Assembly: GCF_000473105.1 (NCBI RefSeq)
Contig: NZ_KI421498.1
Span: forward strand, 1 to 64,000
Reading direction: 5' to 3'
DNA: 64,000 nucleotides
DNA from: Phaeobacter inhibens DSM 16374
Lineage (GTDB): Bacteria > Pseudomonadota > Alphaproteobacteria > Rhodobacterales > Rhodobacteraceae
Positions 1 through 7,030 of this stretch are shown here, piece by piece. Under the pieces are notes generated by a model. It was not told where the DNA came from and did no database searches. It worked only from the letters and a program-made list of their open reading frames with translations. Made by a program: the position numbers and the translations under genes. Position 1 is the stretch's first letter; each line of letters begins with the position of its first letter.

Positions 1-365
1 GGCAACCGCCCAAGGACTGCATCCACCACACCGATCGCGGATCGCAATATTGTTCTCATGATTATCAGAAGATCCTGCGCCAGCACGGCTTTAAGGTGTC
101 CATGAGCGGCAAGGGTAATTGTTACGACAATGCTGCCGTCGAAACCTTCTTTAAGACGATCAAGGCGGAGCTGATCTGGCGGCATCCTTGGGAGACACGG
201 CGGAAGGCTGAGATGGCAATCTTCGAATACATCAACGGGTTCTACAATCCACGACGCCGTCACTCAGCACTGGGCTGGATAAGCCCGGTCGCTTTCGAAC
301 GGAAGGTGGCTTAAACGAGCACTTGGAGCGGCACGAAAGCGTGACAAGACCAATTCAACAGGTCA
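1..365 (+). mobile_element. IS3-family insertion sequence, right part only
   Basis: It contains the last third of an IS3-type OrfB transposase. The right end is placed at about 365, where the + strand reads CAACAGGTCA, giving the CA terminus typical of IS3 elements, about 50 bp after the transposase stop. Beyond it a different reading frame (a minus-strand gene) begins to make sense. The left end is outside the window, so the inverted repeat and the target duplication could not be confirmed. Confidence 0.65.
3..314 (+). CDS. IS3-family transposase OrfB, C-terminal part
   Basis: This is the open frame running in from the left edge. It encodes the end of an rve-type DDE transposase. HHTDRGSQY (codons 8-16 of the visible part) carries the second catalytic aspartate, and NAAVETFFKTIKAEL carries the catalytic glutamate. 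YINGFYNPRRRHSALG is the family's C-terminal signature. The ATG at 96 falls inside the conserved core, so it is not the real start; the gene begins outside the window and would be fused to OrfA by frameshifting. The family is certain. The subgroup is not assigned. Confidence 0.9.
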   Translation, partial: QPPKDCIHHTDRGSQYCSHDYQKILRQHGFKVSMSGKGNCYDNAAVETFFKTIKAELIWRHPWETRRKAEMAIFEYINGFYNPRRRHSALGWISPVAFERKVA

Positions 366-511
366 GAATGGAAGAACCCGGACGTGTTTTTCCACTCGCC
401 ATCTGCGGTTTTGTAAGCGCGGGTAATATCGACGGAGTATGACCCGTTATTTTTCCAGATGGTGGCGGTGGTCAGGCCCAGTTTGATTTTATGGGCGGGA
501 AGATTGGACAT
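311..511 (-). pseudogene. Small conserved protein truncated by IS3 insertion
   Basis: The frame starts at ATG 511 (MSNLPAHKIKLGLTTATIWK) and reads a compact beta-rich sequence (YSVDITRAYKTADGEWKNT) resembling short proteins often found beside Roseobacter integrases. After about residue 49 it runs into the IS right end (near 365) and the last 17 codons are IS sequence, ending at a stop opposite the transposase stop. The distal part of the gene should lie beyond the IS, left of the window. The minus-strand frame opens upstream at 697, but that extension has no plausible protein character. No function is known. Confidence 0.55.
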
Positions 512-645
512 GTTATGTCTCCTGAATTGATCGTGTGATTTTGGATGTGAGAAAGGCGCGGGATGCCATTTGACCCCGCGCCCTGTTGGAAGCCGTCCGG
601 CCCCAAAATCCCGCGCGGCGCTGCCAACCCCAACGCGGGCAAAAC

Positions 646-897
646 TCATGCGGCGCTGTAGCCGCTGGTGCTGCCGTGGCGACGACCGTTGGCCCATTCC
701 AAGAGATCGCTACGACGGTAGCGCACAGACCGGCCCGATTTATAGAACTTGGGGCCATAGCCGGTGACGCGCCATTTCTGGATGGTGCGGACACTCTGGC
801 ACAAGAAATCTGCGGTGGTTTTCTCGTCAATAAAGCCGTTCAGGTAGTCTTGAGCGGCGGTGTTGGCATCGGGGGTCATTTCAGGGTTGAGCATCAT
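646..897 (-). CDS. Excisionase-like helix-turn-helix protein
   Basis: An 83-aa protein with a MerR/AlpA-type DNA-binding fold. The segment EKTTADFLCQSVRTIQKWR is the recognition helix region, and the wing-like YKSGRSVRYRRSDLLEWA is typical of helix-turn-helix type 17 and excisionase proteins. Such proteins bend attachment-site DNA to drive excision, or activate integrase genes. It lies on the same strand as the integrase and two genes away, which fits a directionality-factor role (inference). The start is one of two adjacent ATGs at 897/894. Confidence 0.75.
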   Translation of the reverse strand: MMLNPEMTPDANTAAQDYLNGFIDEKTTADFLCQSVRTIQKWRVTGYGPKFYKSGRSVRYRRSDLLEWANGRRHGSTSGYSAA

Positions 898-970
898 TTT
901 GTTCCGTTGTTGGATTTGATGCTCCAGTCTTCGCTCAACTGATTTCCTCTAAATACTCCTATAAAAACGC

Positions 971-999
971 AAGGAATTTATAGTTTGGAGGAATTCCTT
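971..999. repeat. Inverted repeat at the end of the 239-aa gene
   Basis: AAGGAATT (971-978) and AATTCCTT (992-999) are perfect 8-bp arms around a 13-nt loop. The repeat straddles the stop codon of the minus-strand gene 978-1697 and precedes the excisionase-like gene. No U-run follows on the minus strand, so it could be a weak terminator, an mRNA-processing hairpin or a protein-binding site. Confidence 0.4.
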
Positions 1000-1697
1000 A
1001 AGGTATTGAAAGAATGTGAAAAATGCTTCTGCATGGTTTTGTCTGAGATTTCCTCAGCTGGCACGCTGAGGTTCGGAACATTCTGTTTCAGCCATGCTCG
1101 GACCTTTGGGTAGTGGGATTGTTGGGAGGCGTCGACGTCGATTTCCCCGGCCTTTTGCAGGGCTGTGAATGCGGCCTTGATAGCGGGTCCAACTGTGGGG
1201 CGGCCAGCCGCTGGCGGGGTGGTATGATCCTCATTGCCTACGTTGAGAACGGTGTCGCGTAGCTGTCGCGAGACAACACGGATTTCAATAAACTCAAGCC
1301 CTTGAGACGACAGGTCGGCCTTGTCCCATTGAATACGACCGTTCCAATAGGATGCTGGGATCTCGACGGACTGGCTGTCCATTTTGCGGGGTGGCTCGAA
1401 CCCATACCCAAACAGATTGCCCTGTTTCAGATGATACAAGATGAACCTGCGCATTCGATCATCCCATTCGGCCCGCGCGGACAGGATCTTTTGCGGTCCT
1501 TCCAGAATTTCTTGCACGACACTCGGGCCGTATCGCCCCTCTGCTTTCAAGTTGTCTACGGATGCTGCCATCGCGTCGATGGCAGATACTTTATGCAGGC
1601 GCTGGTATTCTTCCTTGTCGGCTTTGGGGGCGAAGGAATAGGGCGCTTGGTTCAGGCGAACGTCGCGTTGCCAAAGTGCCAGAATGGGCGTGGTCAT
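978..1697 (-). CDS. Unrecognised 239-aa element protein
   Basis: No family is recognised. The protein is charged and soluble with no signal peptide or membrane segment. The first half has helical stretches rich in Arg and Lys, a proline-rich linker lies near residue 160 (HTTPPAAGRPTVGP), and the C-terminal 70 residues look helical (KVRAWLKQNV). It sits between the integrase and the excisionase-like gene on the same strand, the position where small integrative elements carry regulators. The start ATG is preceded by a region dense in TACGTA sequences that may control it. Function unknown. Confidence 0.6.
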   Translation of the reverse strand: MTTPILALWQRDVRLNQAPYSFAPKADKEEYQRLHKVSAIDAMAASVDNLKAEGRYGPSVVQEILEGPQKILSARAEWDDRMRRFILYHLKQGNLFGYGFEPPRKMDSQSVEIPASYWNGRIQWDKADLSSQGLEFIEIRVVSRQLRDTVLNVGNEDHTTPPAAGRPTVGPAIKAAFTALQKAGEIDVDASQQSHYPKVRAWLKQNVPNLSVPAEEISDKTMQKHFSHSFNTLRNSSKL

Positions 1698-1790
1698 GAT
1701 GGTCTCTTATGTCTTTGTTCAAATGTCTGTCAGAGCGTTTCGGCAATAGGATACATAGGCAAATAGCCTTGGTGCGCGGCCTCATTCATC

Positions 1791-1920
1791 CTACGTAATG
1801 TAATGTAACGCGTGAAGCACACGGCAGGGTGGAAAATATCCCCTACGTATACGTAACGTACCACCACGACGTAACCTATGGATCGGGCGCAGGCTCCGCG
1901 CTGTAGGTATCGTTACGTAT
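1791..1920. repeat. Cluster of TACGTA / GTAAC sequences
   Basis: Within 130 bp between the integrase stop and the start of the 239-aa gene the palindromic hexamer TACGTA occurs at 1792, 1844, 1850 and 1914. Related GTAATGTAATGTAACG and GACGTAACC sequences lie between. Such a density is far above expectation in GC-rich DNA. Likely an operator array or a set of recombinase or excisionase arm sites upstream of the gene at 978-1697. Confidence 0.5.
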
Positions 1921-1922
1921 CG

Positions 1923-3101
1923 CTAGACGGCCCGCAACCTCGGACGTCCAATATCCCCGACCAGAGACCCCAAGCGCGCGGCGTTTTCTTCTGCGGCCTG
2001 TCGGACCGGATCATCCGCCAGATGCGCATAGCGCATGGTTGTCTGGATCTGGGTATGGCCCAGCAACCGCCCGACCATCTGGATCGGCATTCCGGCAGAG
2101 ACCGCATTAGACGCATAGGTATGGCGCAGGTCATGAATGCGGACGCCACAGAGGCCCGTCCGGTCACGAATGCGCCGCCATGGGTGTTGCAGGTCGGTGG
2201 CATATTGGCCGGGGAGTTTCCCTTCGATCACATAAGGGTTGCCGGGGCTGCGCGGCAGGCGGGCCAGCACATCCCGCGCCGGTTGGGGCAGTGGGATGCG
2301 CCGCGCGCCGGTCTTACTGTCCGGCAGTTCCATGCCGTTGGCGGTGATATAGTCCCATTTCAGGGTCTGGATCTCACCCAATCGGCAACCGGTCAGGATC
2401 AGCAGGCGGAAGGCGGCGACCATATGCGGCGTTTCGCTGCCTTCGCGTTCCGCCTCGGTCAGAACCTGCCCCAGCCGTTGCAGTTCCTGCTGGCTGAGAA
2501 AGCGTTCTCGCTTCACCTCGCGATACTTCGGGACGTGGCGGCAGGGATTTGAGCCATCCGGGCGCAGGCCCCAGATCTCAGCCAGATTGAACATCTTCGA
2601 CAGAACGCCCAGCGTCCGGTTCGCCTGATAGGGCTTATCACGGAATTTGTGGTGCAACTCGGCAATGTCCCGGCGCTCGACGTCTACGACCTTAAAGCTT
2701 CCCAGTGCGGGTGCGATAAACAGGTCGATGGCGCGTCGATATTCCTTTTGGGTGGAAGGCTTGCAGCGTTCTTTGGCGTGGGCCTCAAAGAAGCGCTCAC
2801 AAAGCGCAGCCACGGTGGGGGCCTTGCGGTGCTGCGATATTTCCTCGGCAGGGTTCTCACCCTTTGCGACTTGTCCCATGATCTCCTTGGCCAGCTTACG
2901 GGCTTCATCCACGGTGATCTTGCCGTGCCGTCCAACCGAGACACGCCGGGTTCTGCCGCCCTTGCGATATTGCGCCTGATAGGTCTTCGCGCCGGAAGGC
3001 ATAACCCGGACACCAAAGCCCGCAATCTGGCTGTCCCAGAGAAAGTAATCCTTCGCCTCCGGCATGAGGGCTTCAACGGTTCGCTTGGTCAGTTTGGGCA
3101 T
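1923..3101 (-). CDS. Tyrosine site-specific integrase
   Basis: A 392-aa phage/P4-type integrase. The N-terminal arm-binding domain (about 1-85, with WDSQIAGFGVRVMPSGAKT and the GxSGxxSL-like VSVGRHGKITVDEA) is followed by a SAM-like core-binding domain (about 95-180) and the catalytic domain. Catalytic residues are visible: R240 in TGCRLGE, H323-x-x-R326 in HDLRHTYAS, H349 in LLGHT and the nucleophile Y358 in TMRYAHL. The start MPKLTKRT at 3101 fits family members; an ATG at 3149 would add 16 atypical residues. It lies 177 bp from the tRNA-Met fragment it presumably used as target. Confidence 0.93.
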   Translation of the reverse strand: MPKLTKRTVEALMPEAKDYFLWDSQIAGFGVRVMPSGAKTYQAQYRKGGRTRRVSVGRHGKITVDEARKLAKEIMGQVAKGENPAEEISQHRKAPTVAALCERFFEAHAKERCKPSTQKEYRRAIDLFIAPALGSFKVVDVERRDIAELHHKFRDKPYQANRTLGVLSKMFNLAEIWGLRPDGSNPCRHVPKYREVKRERFLSQQELQRLGQVLTEAEREGSETPHMVAAFRLLILTGCRLGEIQTLKWDYITANGMELPDSKTGARRIPLPQPARDVLARLPRSPGNPYVIEGKLPGQYATDLQHPWRRIRDRTGLCGVRIHDLRHTYASNAVSAGMPIQMVGRLLGHTQIQTTMRYAHLADDPVRQAAEENAARLGSLVGDIGRPRLRAV

Positions 3102-3120
3102 GCCCGGTCTCCTCTCTGCT

Positions 3121-3149
3121 TCGCTTCCGTGGAAGCACTGTGGAAGCAA
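3121..3149. repeat. Direct repeats before the integrase start
   Basis: Read on the minus strand, TGCTTCCAC occurs twice with an 11-bp period, and the second copy forms an imperfect palindrome (GCTTCC-GT-GGAAGC on the + strand). It lies 20-50 bp upstream of the integrase start, between it and the attachment site. It may be an integrase arm site or autoregulatory operator (inference). Confidence 0.35.
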
Positions 3150-3278
3150 ATGAACGCATATCTTGGCGTAAGAGGTAGAAGTCGGTGAAGTTTGGCGTCA
3201 ATGAAAAACGAGTGATACCAATAAGATAGGGTAGGTGGGCGCAAGTCGTGGCAGACCGTGCAGATCGCCCTAAGCGCT

Positions 3279-3323
3279 CTCATAACCTGAAGGTCGTAGG
3301 TTCAAATCCTACTCCCGCAACCA
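3279..3323 (+). other. Attachment site: 3' fragment of initiator tRNA-Met
   Basis: The 45 bp match the 3' part of an alphaproteobacterial tRNA-fMet: anticodon CAT at 3281-3283, the 3' strand of the anticodon stem (AACCTGA), the variable loop, a complete T-arm (GTAGG-TTCAAAT-CCTAC), acceptor 3' strand TCCCGCA, and encoded ACCA. Upstream of 3279 no D-arm or 5' acceptor strand exists (GCCCTAAGCGCT does not pair), so this is not a functional tRNA. It is the att duplicate left by insertion of the element carrying the adjacent integrase. Confidence 0.85.
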
Positions 3324-3646
3324 AATCACAACAATAATGCAACAACATTGCGCCCGCACCAGCGGGTGCTCTACGTGTTCGAACGCATAACACCGTAAGC
3401 ACTGTTGCAGCATCTTGCGTTAGACTGCGCAAGGACCCACGCGTAGGGCCCGACTGGTGCGACGGCGACAGGATCAGGTGGCAGACGGTTGGGGGCATGG
3501 TCTGACGTTAGGTCTCAACGCCTGGCGGCGCGCTGTGGCATCGGCGCCGCTGGCAACGCGCGCTGTCTGTGAAGTGCTTTTGCATCGGAACCGGTTCTGT
3601 TAACGTTGGCTTAACAAAAAACCGCCGCAGGCAGGCAGTCGAGCAT
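3324..3646. other. Non-coding flank right of the attachment site
   Basis: No convincing gene is present. A short hairpin (CCCGC-ACCA-GCGGG near 3355) lies about 30 bp after the tRNA end and may be the old tRNA terminator. The minus-strand frame across 3280-3498 ending in GFEPTTFRL is the usual artefact of translating tRNA antisense. The promoter of the Hint gene should lie in the last 100 bp, but no clear -35/-10 pair was found. Confidence 0.4.
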
Positions 3647-4723
3647 ATGCAAACAGGCTTTCGAGGCACCTATGTCATTTCGTGGGGGCAGACTGAGATT
3701 GACGGTCTGCCGGGGGCACCGGTGTCTGCAGTGGCGGCCGGTGCCAGCTGGCGATGGGGGGGAGCACCGTTGCGCGTTGACGGGCCTGGGAATATTTTGC
3801 AGCTGGAGCAAAGCGACGGAGAGCGTGATTTGCGGCGCAGCGCGGCGCGCAGCGTTCGCCGGTTGGTGGGGCTGGCGATAGATCCTAAGGCTGACGAAAC
3901 GGATTCGCAGGCTGCGGAGCCGGAGACCGGGACGGTGCTGCGGGATCGCCATTTTGTGGTCACGGACGGGTTGCGCAATTACACTGTCACCCTGATCGAG
4001 GTGGGGCAGGGTCAGCGTCCCCTGCTGATGTTCGTGGATTGCCATCCGCCGCAGGACACGGATCTCTGGATTGTGGATGTGCGGCTTGAGGGCTGCGAGC
4101 GGGCTGGCGTGACATTCCATACCGGGGTGATCTGTTTTACGCCCGGCACGATTTTGCGCACCCCTGCAGGTGTGGTGCCGGTCGAACACTTGCAGGAAGG
4201 GGATTGGATTCAGACCCGCGACAGCGGTGCCCAGCAGATCCAGTGGATCGGTGCGCGGCGGATGACTGGCGCGCGCCTGTTTGTGACGCCTGAACTGCGT
4301 CCGGTGCGGATCAGGGGCGGCGCGCTTGGCATGCAGCGGCCAGATGCCGATCTTCTGGTCTCGCCCAGTCACCGCGTGTTGTTGCGTGGGCCGCATGTGC
4401 AGAGCCTGTTCAACACGTCCGAGGTGCTGGTTGCGGCGCGTGATCTGATCAACGGGCGCGATATTGCCGTCGATACCCAGTTGCGTGAGGTCACCTATAT
4501 CCATCTGTTGCTGTCGGATCATCAGGTTCTTTGGGCGAATGGGGTGGAGACAGAGAGTTTTCATCCAGCCCAGGCCGCGCTGAGTGCGCTGCGCTGTGAA
4601 GACCGGACGCGCCTGTTGCAGGTGCTGCCGGATCTGGAGGTGGATCCGATGCGATATGGCGATTTTGCACGGCGCAATCTCAGCCAGCCGGAGGCGGCAA
4701 TCCTGCGTCACGCAGCCGCCTGA
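3647..4723 (+). CDS. Hint-domain protein
   Basis: A 358-aa Roseobacter Hint (Hedgehog/intein) protein. The N-terminal 160 residues are a conserved but uncharacterised module (QTGFRGTYVISW). The Hint module starts with ICFTPGTILRTPAG, with the splice-type cysteine at residue 163, then VEHLQEGDWIQT, a Q-x-I-x-W-I-G motif and the block SPSHRVLL (His242). Such modules catalyse self-cleavage and are common in secreted or surface proteins; the biological role is unknown. There is no downstream extein, so it is a terminal Hint protein. The start at ATG 3647 matches family proteins; an upstream ATG at 3569 would add 26 unconserved residues. Confidence 0.85.
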   Translation: MQTGFRGTYVISWGQTEIDGLPGAPVSAVAAGASWRWGGAPLRVDGPGNILQLEQSDGERDLRRSAARSVRRLVGLAIDPKADETDSQAAEPETGTVLRDRHFVVTDGLRNYTVTLIEVGQGQRPLLMFVDCHPPQDTDLWIVDVRLEGCERAGVTFHTGVICFTPGTILRTPAGVVPVEHLQEGDWIQTRDSGAQQIQWIGARRMTGARLFVTPELRPVRIRGGALGMQRPDADLLVSPSHRVLLRGPHVQSLFNTSEVLVAARDLINGRDIAVDTQLREVTYIHLLLSDHQVLWANGVETESFHPAQAALSALRCEDRTRLLQVLPDLEVDPMRYGDFARRNLSQPEAAILRHAAA

Positions 4724-4801
4724 TCCGTTGCGGATCCAAAGGTGCAGAACCTTGGATATTGCCCGGTTTTTCGGAGCAGGACATAGCGTAGGAAAAGCTG
4801 G

Positions 4802-4829
4802 TTGACTCTCTCCAGCCCTCGTCTATACA
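4802..4829 (+). promoter_or_regulatory. Sigma70-type promoter for rpsD
   Basis: TTGACT (4802-4807), a 16-bp spacer and TATACA (4824-4829) form a near-consensus housekeeping promoter. Transcription would start near 4836, leaving a leader of about 135 nt before the GTG start at 4971. The leader could hold a ribosomal-protein control site, but no known structure is recognised. Confidence 0.6.
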
Positions 4830-4970
4830 CGCGGCTTCATTGGTGTTGGTGGCTCCCGCAAGGGAATGCCTGTCATGCCCGAGGCGCGCGAGTGAGTGCA
4901 ACGCGGAGCAAGAGGACAACGCCCTTCGATGCAGCCATTTGGTTGCGATATAAACTGAAGGAGATCAGCC

Positions 4971-5591
4971 GTGACCAAACGCACGTCTGCCAAGTACAAA
5001 ATTGACCGCCGTATGGGCGAAAACATCTGGGGTCGTCCGAAGTCGCCGGTGAACCGTCGTGAATACGGCCCCGGCCAGCACGGTCAGCGCCGCAAGGGCA
5101 AGCTGTCCGATTTCGGTATCCAGCTGCGCGCCAAGCAGAAGCTGAAAGGTTACTACGGCGACCTGACCGAGAAGCAGTTCCGCCGCATCTACTCCGAAGC
5201 TGAGCGTGTAAAAGGCGACACCGGTGAAAATCTCATTGGTCTGCTGGAGCGCCGCCTGGACGCGGTTGTCTACCGCGCCAAGTTTGTCGCAACCGTTTTT
5301 GCGGCTCGTCAGTTCGTGAACCACGGTCACGTTCTGGTCAACGGCAAGCGCGTGAACATCCCCTCCTACCGCGTGAAGGAAGGCGATGTGATCGAGGTTC
5401 GTGAGAAGTCCAAGCAAATGACCGCGCTGCTGGAAGCTGTTCAGCTGGCCGAGCGTGACGTGCCTGACTACGTTGAAGCCGACCACTCCAAAATGACCGC
5501 CACTTTCGTGCGCGCACCGGGCCTCTCCGACGTGCCGTACCCGGTTGTCATGGAACCAAACCTGGTCGTGGAATTCTACGCCAAGAACTAA
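4971..5591 (+). CDS. rpsD: 30S ribosomal protein S4
   Basis: S4 is a primary 16S rRNA-binding protein that nucleates assembly of the 30S subunit body. The protein is 206 aa, the normal length. The N-terminal part ([39 protein letters not shown]) is the ribosomal S4 domain, and residues about 95-158 ([30 protein letters not shown]) form the S4 RNA-binding domain. It uses a GTG start preceded by AAGGAGATC. It is transcribed alone, with a strong promoter at 4802-4829 and a terminator at 5621-5648, away from the main ribosomal operons as in other alphaproteobacteria. Confidence 0.98.
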   Translation: MTKRTSAKYKIDRRMGENIWGRPKSPVNRREYGPGQHGQRRKGKLSDFGIQLRAKQKLKGYYGDLTEKQFRRIYSEAERVKGDTGENLIGLLERRLDAVVYRAKFVATVFAARQFVNHGHVLVNGKRVNIPSYRVKEGDVIEVREKSKQMTALLEAVQLAERDVPDYVEADHSKMTATFVRAPGLSDVPYPVVMEPNLVVEFYAKN

Positions 5592-5620
5592 GTCCTGTTC
5601 CAACCGGACGAGACAGAGAA

Positions 5621-5648
5621 GGGGCTGCCATCGGGCGGCCCCTTTTTT
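5621..5648 (+). terminator. Rho-independent terminator of rpsD
   Basis: GGGGCTGCC-ATCG-GGCGGCCCC (9-bp stem with one G-U pair) is followed directly by six T residues, 30 bp after the rpsD stop codon. Confidence 0.9.
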
Positions 5649-5794
5649 CGTTCTTGGGGCTGTGCTGTGTTTTTGGCTGTCTCGTGGTCGCGTTGCCGGG
5701 CTTGCGCCATTGGCATTAGCGATTGTCAGCTGCCCCCCCACAGACCTATCCTGTCCCCAGAGGCCCGTTCAGAGGCCATGGAACAGGAAGGTAG

Positions 5795-6370
5795 ATGATG
5801 AAGATGACCCGTATTCTGGGGTTGGCTGCGATGGCGGCTGTGACGGCAACATTGACATGGGCCGCCCCTCTGCGCCTGACACCGGCGGATCCGCAGCCCC
5901 GAGGGCTGAAGCCCGGTCTGTCGGTGCGCTATGCCTATCCCGATGATGTGAAAACCCTGCGCAGCGCAGCCAAGGCGCTGGAGGCCGGTGCAGAAGCCGG
6001 TCCGCCGCTCAAAGGGCTGGACTATCGCGATACCAGCATTGGGCAGAAGGCGCTGACCTCGAAACGTTCTGAAAATGTCGCGGCGGATATTCGCGGCTAT
6101 GTGCGGTTTGATGCGCCGGGCATTTATACCATCGATTTTCTGACCAATGACGGGATGCGCGCGGTGATCGGCGGCAAGGTTGTCGGCAAGTTCGATGGCC
6201 GCCAGACCTGTCAGGAGACCTTTGCCCAGAAGGTGGAGGTGCCCAAGGCGGGCTGGTATCCGCTACAGGTGCTGTATTTCCAGCGGCTGAACACCTCTTG
6301 CCTGCACATGCGGATGGGACCGGAAGGCAGCCGTGTAACCTGGATGCCGAACAAGGCCTTTGGCAGGTAA
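5795..6370 (+). CDS. Secreted PA14-like domain protein
   Basis: A 191-aa protein with a signal peptide (ILGLAAMAAVTATLTWAAP, cleavage near residue 24). The rest resembles a single PA14/GLEYA beta-sandwich: GYVRFDAPGIYTIDFLTNDG, the metal-binding-like strand, then GWYPLQVLYFQR and the closing CLHMRMGPEG. PA14 modules often bind carbohydrate. Two cysteines (in TCQETF and TSCLHM) could form a disulfide in the periplasm. SD GGAAGG precedes ATG 5795. There is no enzyme domain, so a carbohydrate-binding or scaffold role is inferred. Confidence 0.7.
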   Translation: MMKMTRILGLAAMAAVTATLTWAAPLRLTPADPQPRGLKPGLSVRYAYPDDVKTLRSAAKALEAGAEAGPPLKGLDYRDTSIGQKALTSKRSENVAADIRGYVRFDAPGIYTIDFLTNDGMRAVIGGKVVGKFDGRQTCQETFAQKVEVPKAGWYPLQVLYFQRLNTSCLHMRMGPEGSRVTWMPNKAFGR

Positions 6371-6412
6371 CAGAGGGCGGCGATCATGATGCCACAGGGG
6401 GTGTGCCCGCCG

Positions 6413-6874
6413 TTACAATGGCAGCGGGCGCCCCTCTGCGATGGCTTCCATCGCGAAATATGAGGTGACGCTGTCCAGCTCGACCCCTTCGATCAGGCGC
6501 TGGTAGACTTTGTCGTAACTCGCCATATCCTCGGTCACGACCTTGAGCTGGTAGTCATAGTCCCCGCCAATACGGTGAAAATCCACCACCTCAGGGATGG
6601 TCAGCACATGGCGGCGGAAGGTCTGCAGCCAGTCCGCCGAATGATGCCGTGTGCGCAGCATCACAAATACCACCAGATCCAGCCCCAGCTGTTTGCGATC
6701 GAGCCGGGCGGTGGTGCCTTGCATCAGCCCGCTTTCCCCGAGGGTTTTTAGCCGTCGCCAGCAGGCGTTCTGCGACAGGCCGACCTTCTCTGCCAGATCG
6801 CGTTGAGAGAGGCTTGCGTCGCGCTGCAGCGCGCGCAGCAGGGCAAGATCTATGTGGTCCAGCTTATGCGTCAT
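6413..6874 (-). CDS. Lrp/AsnC-family transcriptional regulator
   Basis: A 153-aa regulator with an N-terminal winged HTH (LDHIDLALLRALQRDASLSQ, LAEKVGLSQNACWRRLKTL) and a C-terminal RAM ligand-binding domain (VFVMLRTRHHSADW, RIGGDYDYQLKVV). Family members bind amino acids and form octamers. It is transcribed away from hisC. A perfect 12-bp inverted repeat (6916-6949) lies between the two, so autoregulation or control of the histidine/tyrosine biosynthesis genes is plausible. ATG 6874 was chosen because the HTH begins there; an upstream in-frame ATG at 6952 would run through the inverted repeat. Confidence 0.9.
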   Translation of the reverse strand: MTHKLDHIDLALLRALQRDASLSQRDLAEKVGLSQNACWRRLKTLGESGLMQGTTARLDRKQLGLDLVVFVMLRTRHHSADWLQTFRRHVLTIPEVVDFHRIGGDYDYQLKVVTEDMASYDKVYQRLIEGVELDSVTSYFAMEAIAEGRPLPL

Positions 6875-6915
6875 GGCGCCATCATAGGCAGGGGGCAAAC
6901 GGGAGTTCAATCGCT

Positions 6916-6949
6916 CAGTGTTGCGGTGTAGCCCGGAACCGCAACACTG
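6916..6949. promoter_or_regulatory. 12-bp inverted repeat between lrp and hisC
   Basis: CAGTGTTGCGGT (6916-6927) and its exact reverse complement (6938-6949) flank a 10-bp spacer. It lies 42 bp from the regulator start and 82 bp from hisC. The arm length and spacing fit a binding site for a dimeric or higher-order regulator such as the adjacent Lrp protein. A stem-loop in RNA is the alternative. Confidence 0.6.
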
Positions 6950-7030
6950 CAACCGAAAGCGGGACGTCTTGCCGCTTTCCCATTGCGGTCAAGGCGGTTA
7001 TTACGAAGCGGCATCTAAGGAGCATCTATC

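Larger units (their letters stand above)
1..3323. mobile_element. Right end of a tRNA-targeted integrative element
   Basis: This stretch holds an integrase, an excisionase-like HTH protein, an unrecognised protein, an IS3 tail and a gene broken by that IS. It stops exactly at a 45-bp 3' fragment of a tRNA-Met. The integrase lies next to that fragment, as expected for elements that insert into tRNA 3' ends. Because the displaced 3' half lies here in + orientation, the rebuilt full tRNA should be at the other end, left of the window. Whether the IS belongs to the original element or came later cannot be told. Confidence 0.75.

Noticed and set aside
3280..3498. Minus-strand frame ending in VAGVGFEPTTFRL
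   Set aside because: This peptide arises from translating the antisense of a tRNA 3' half; it is not a gene.
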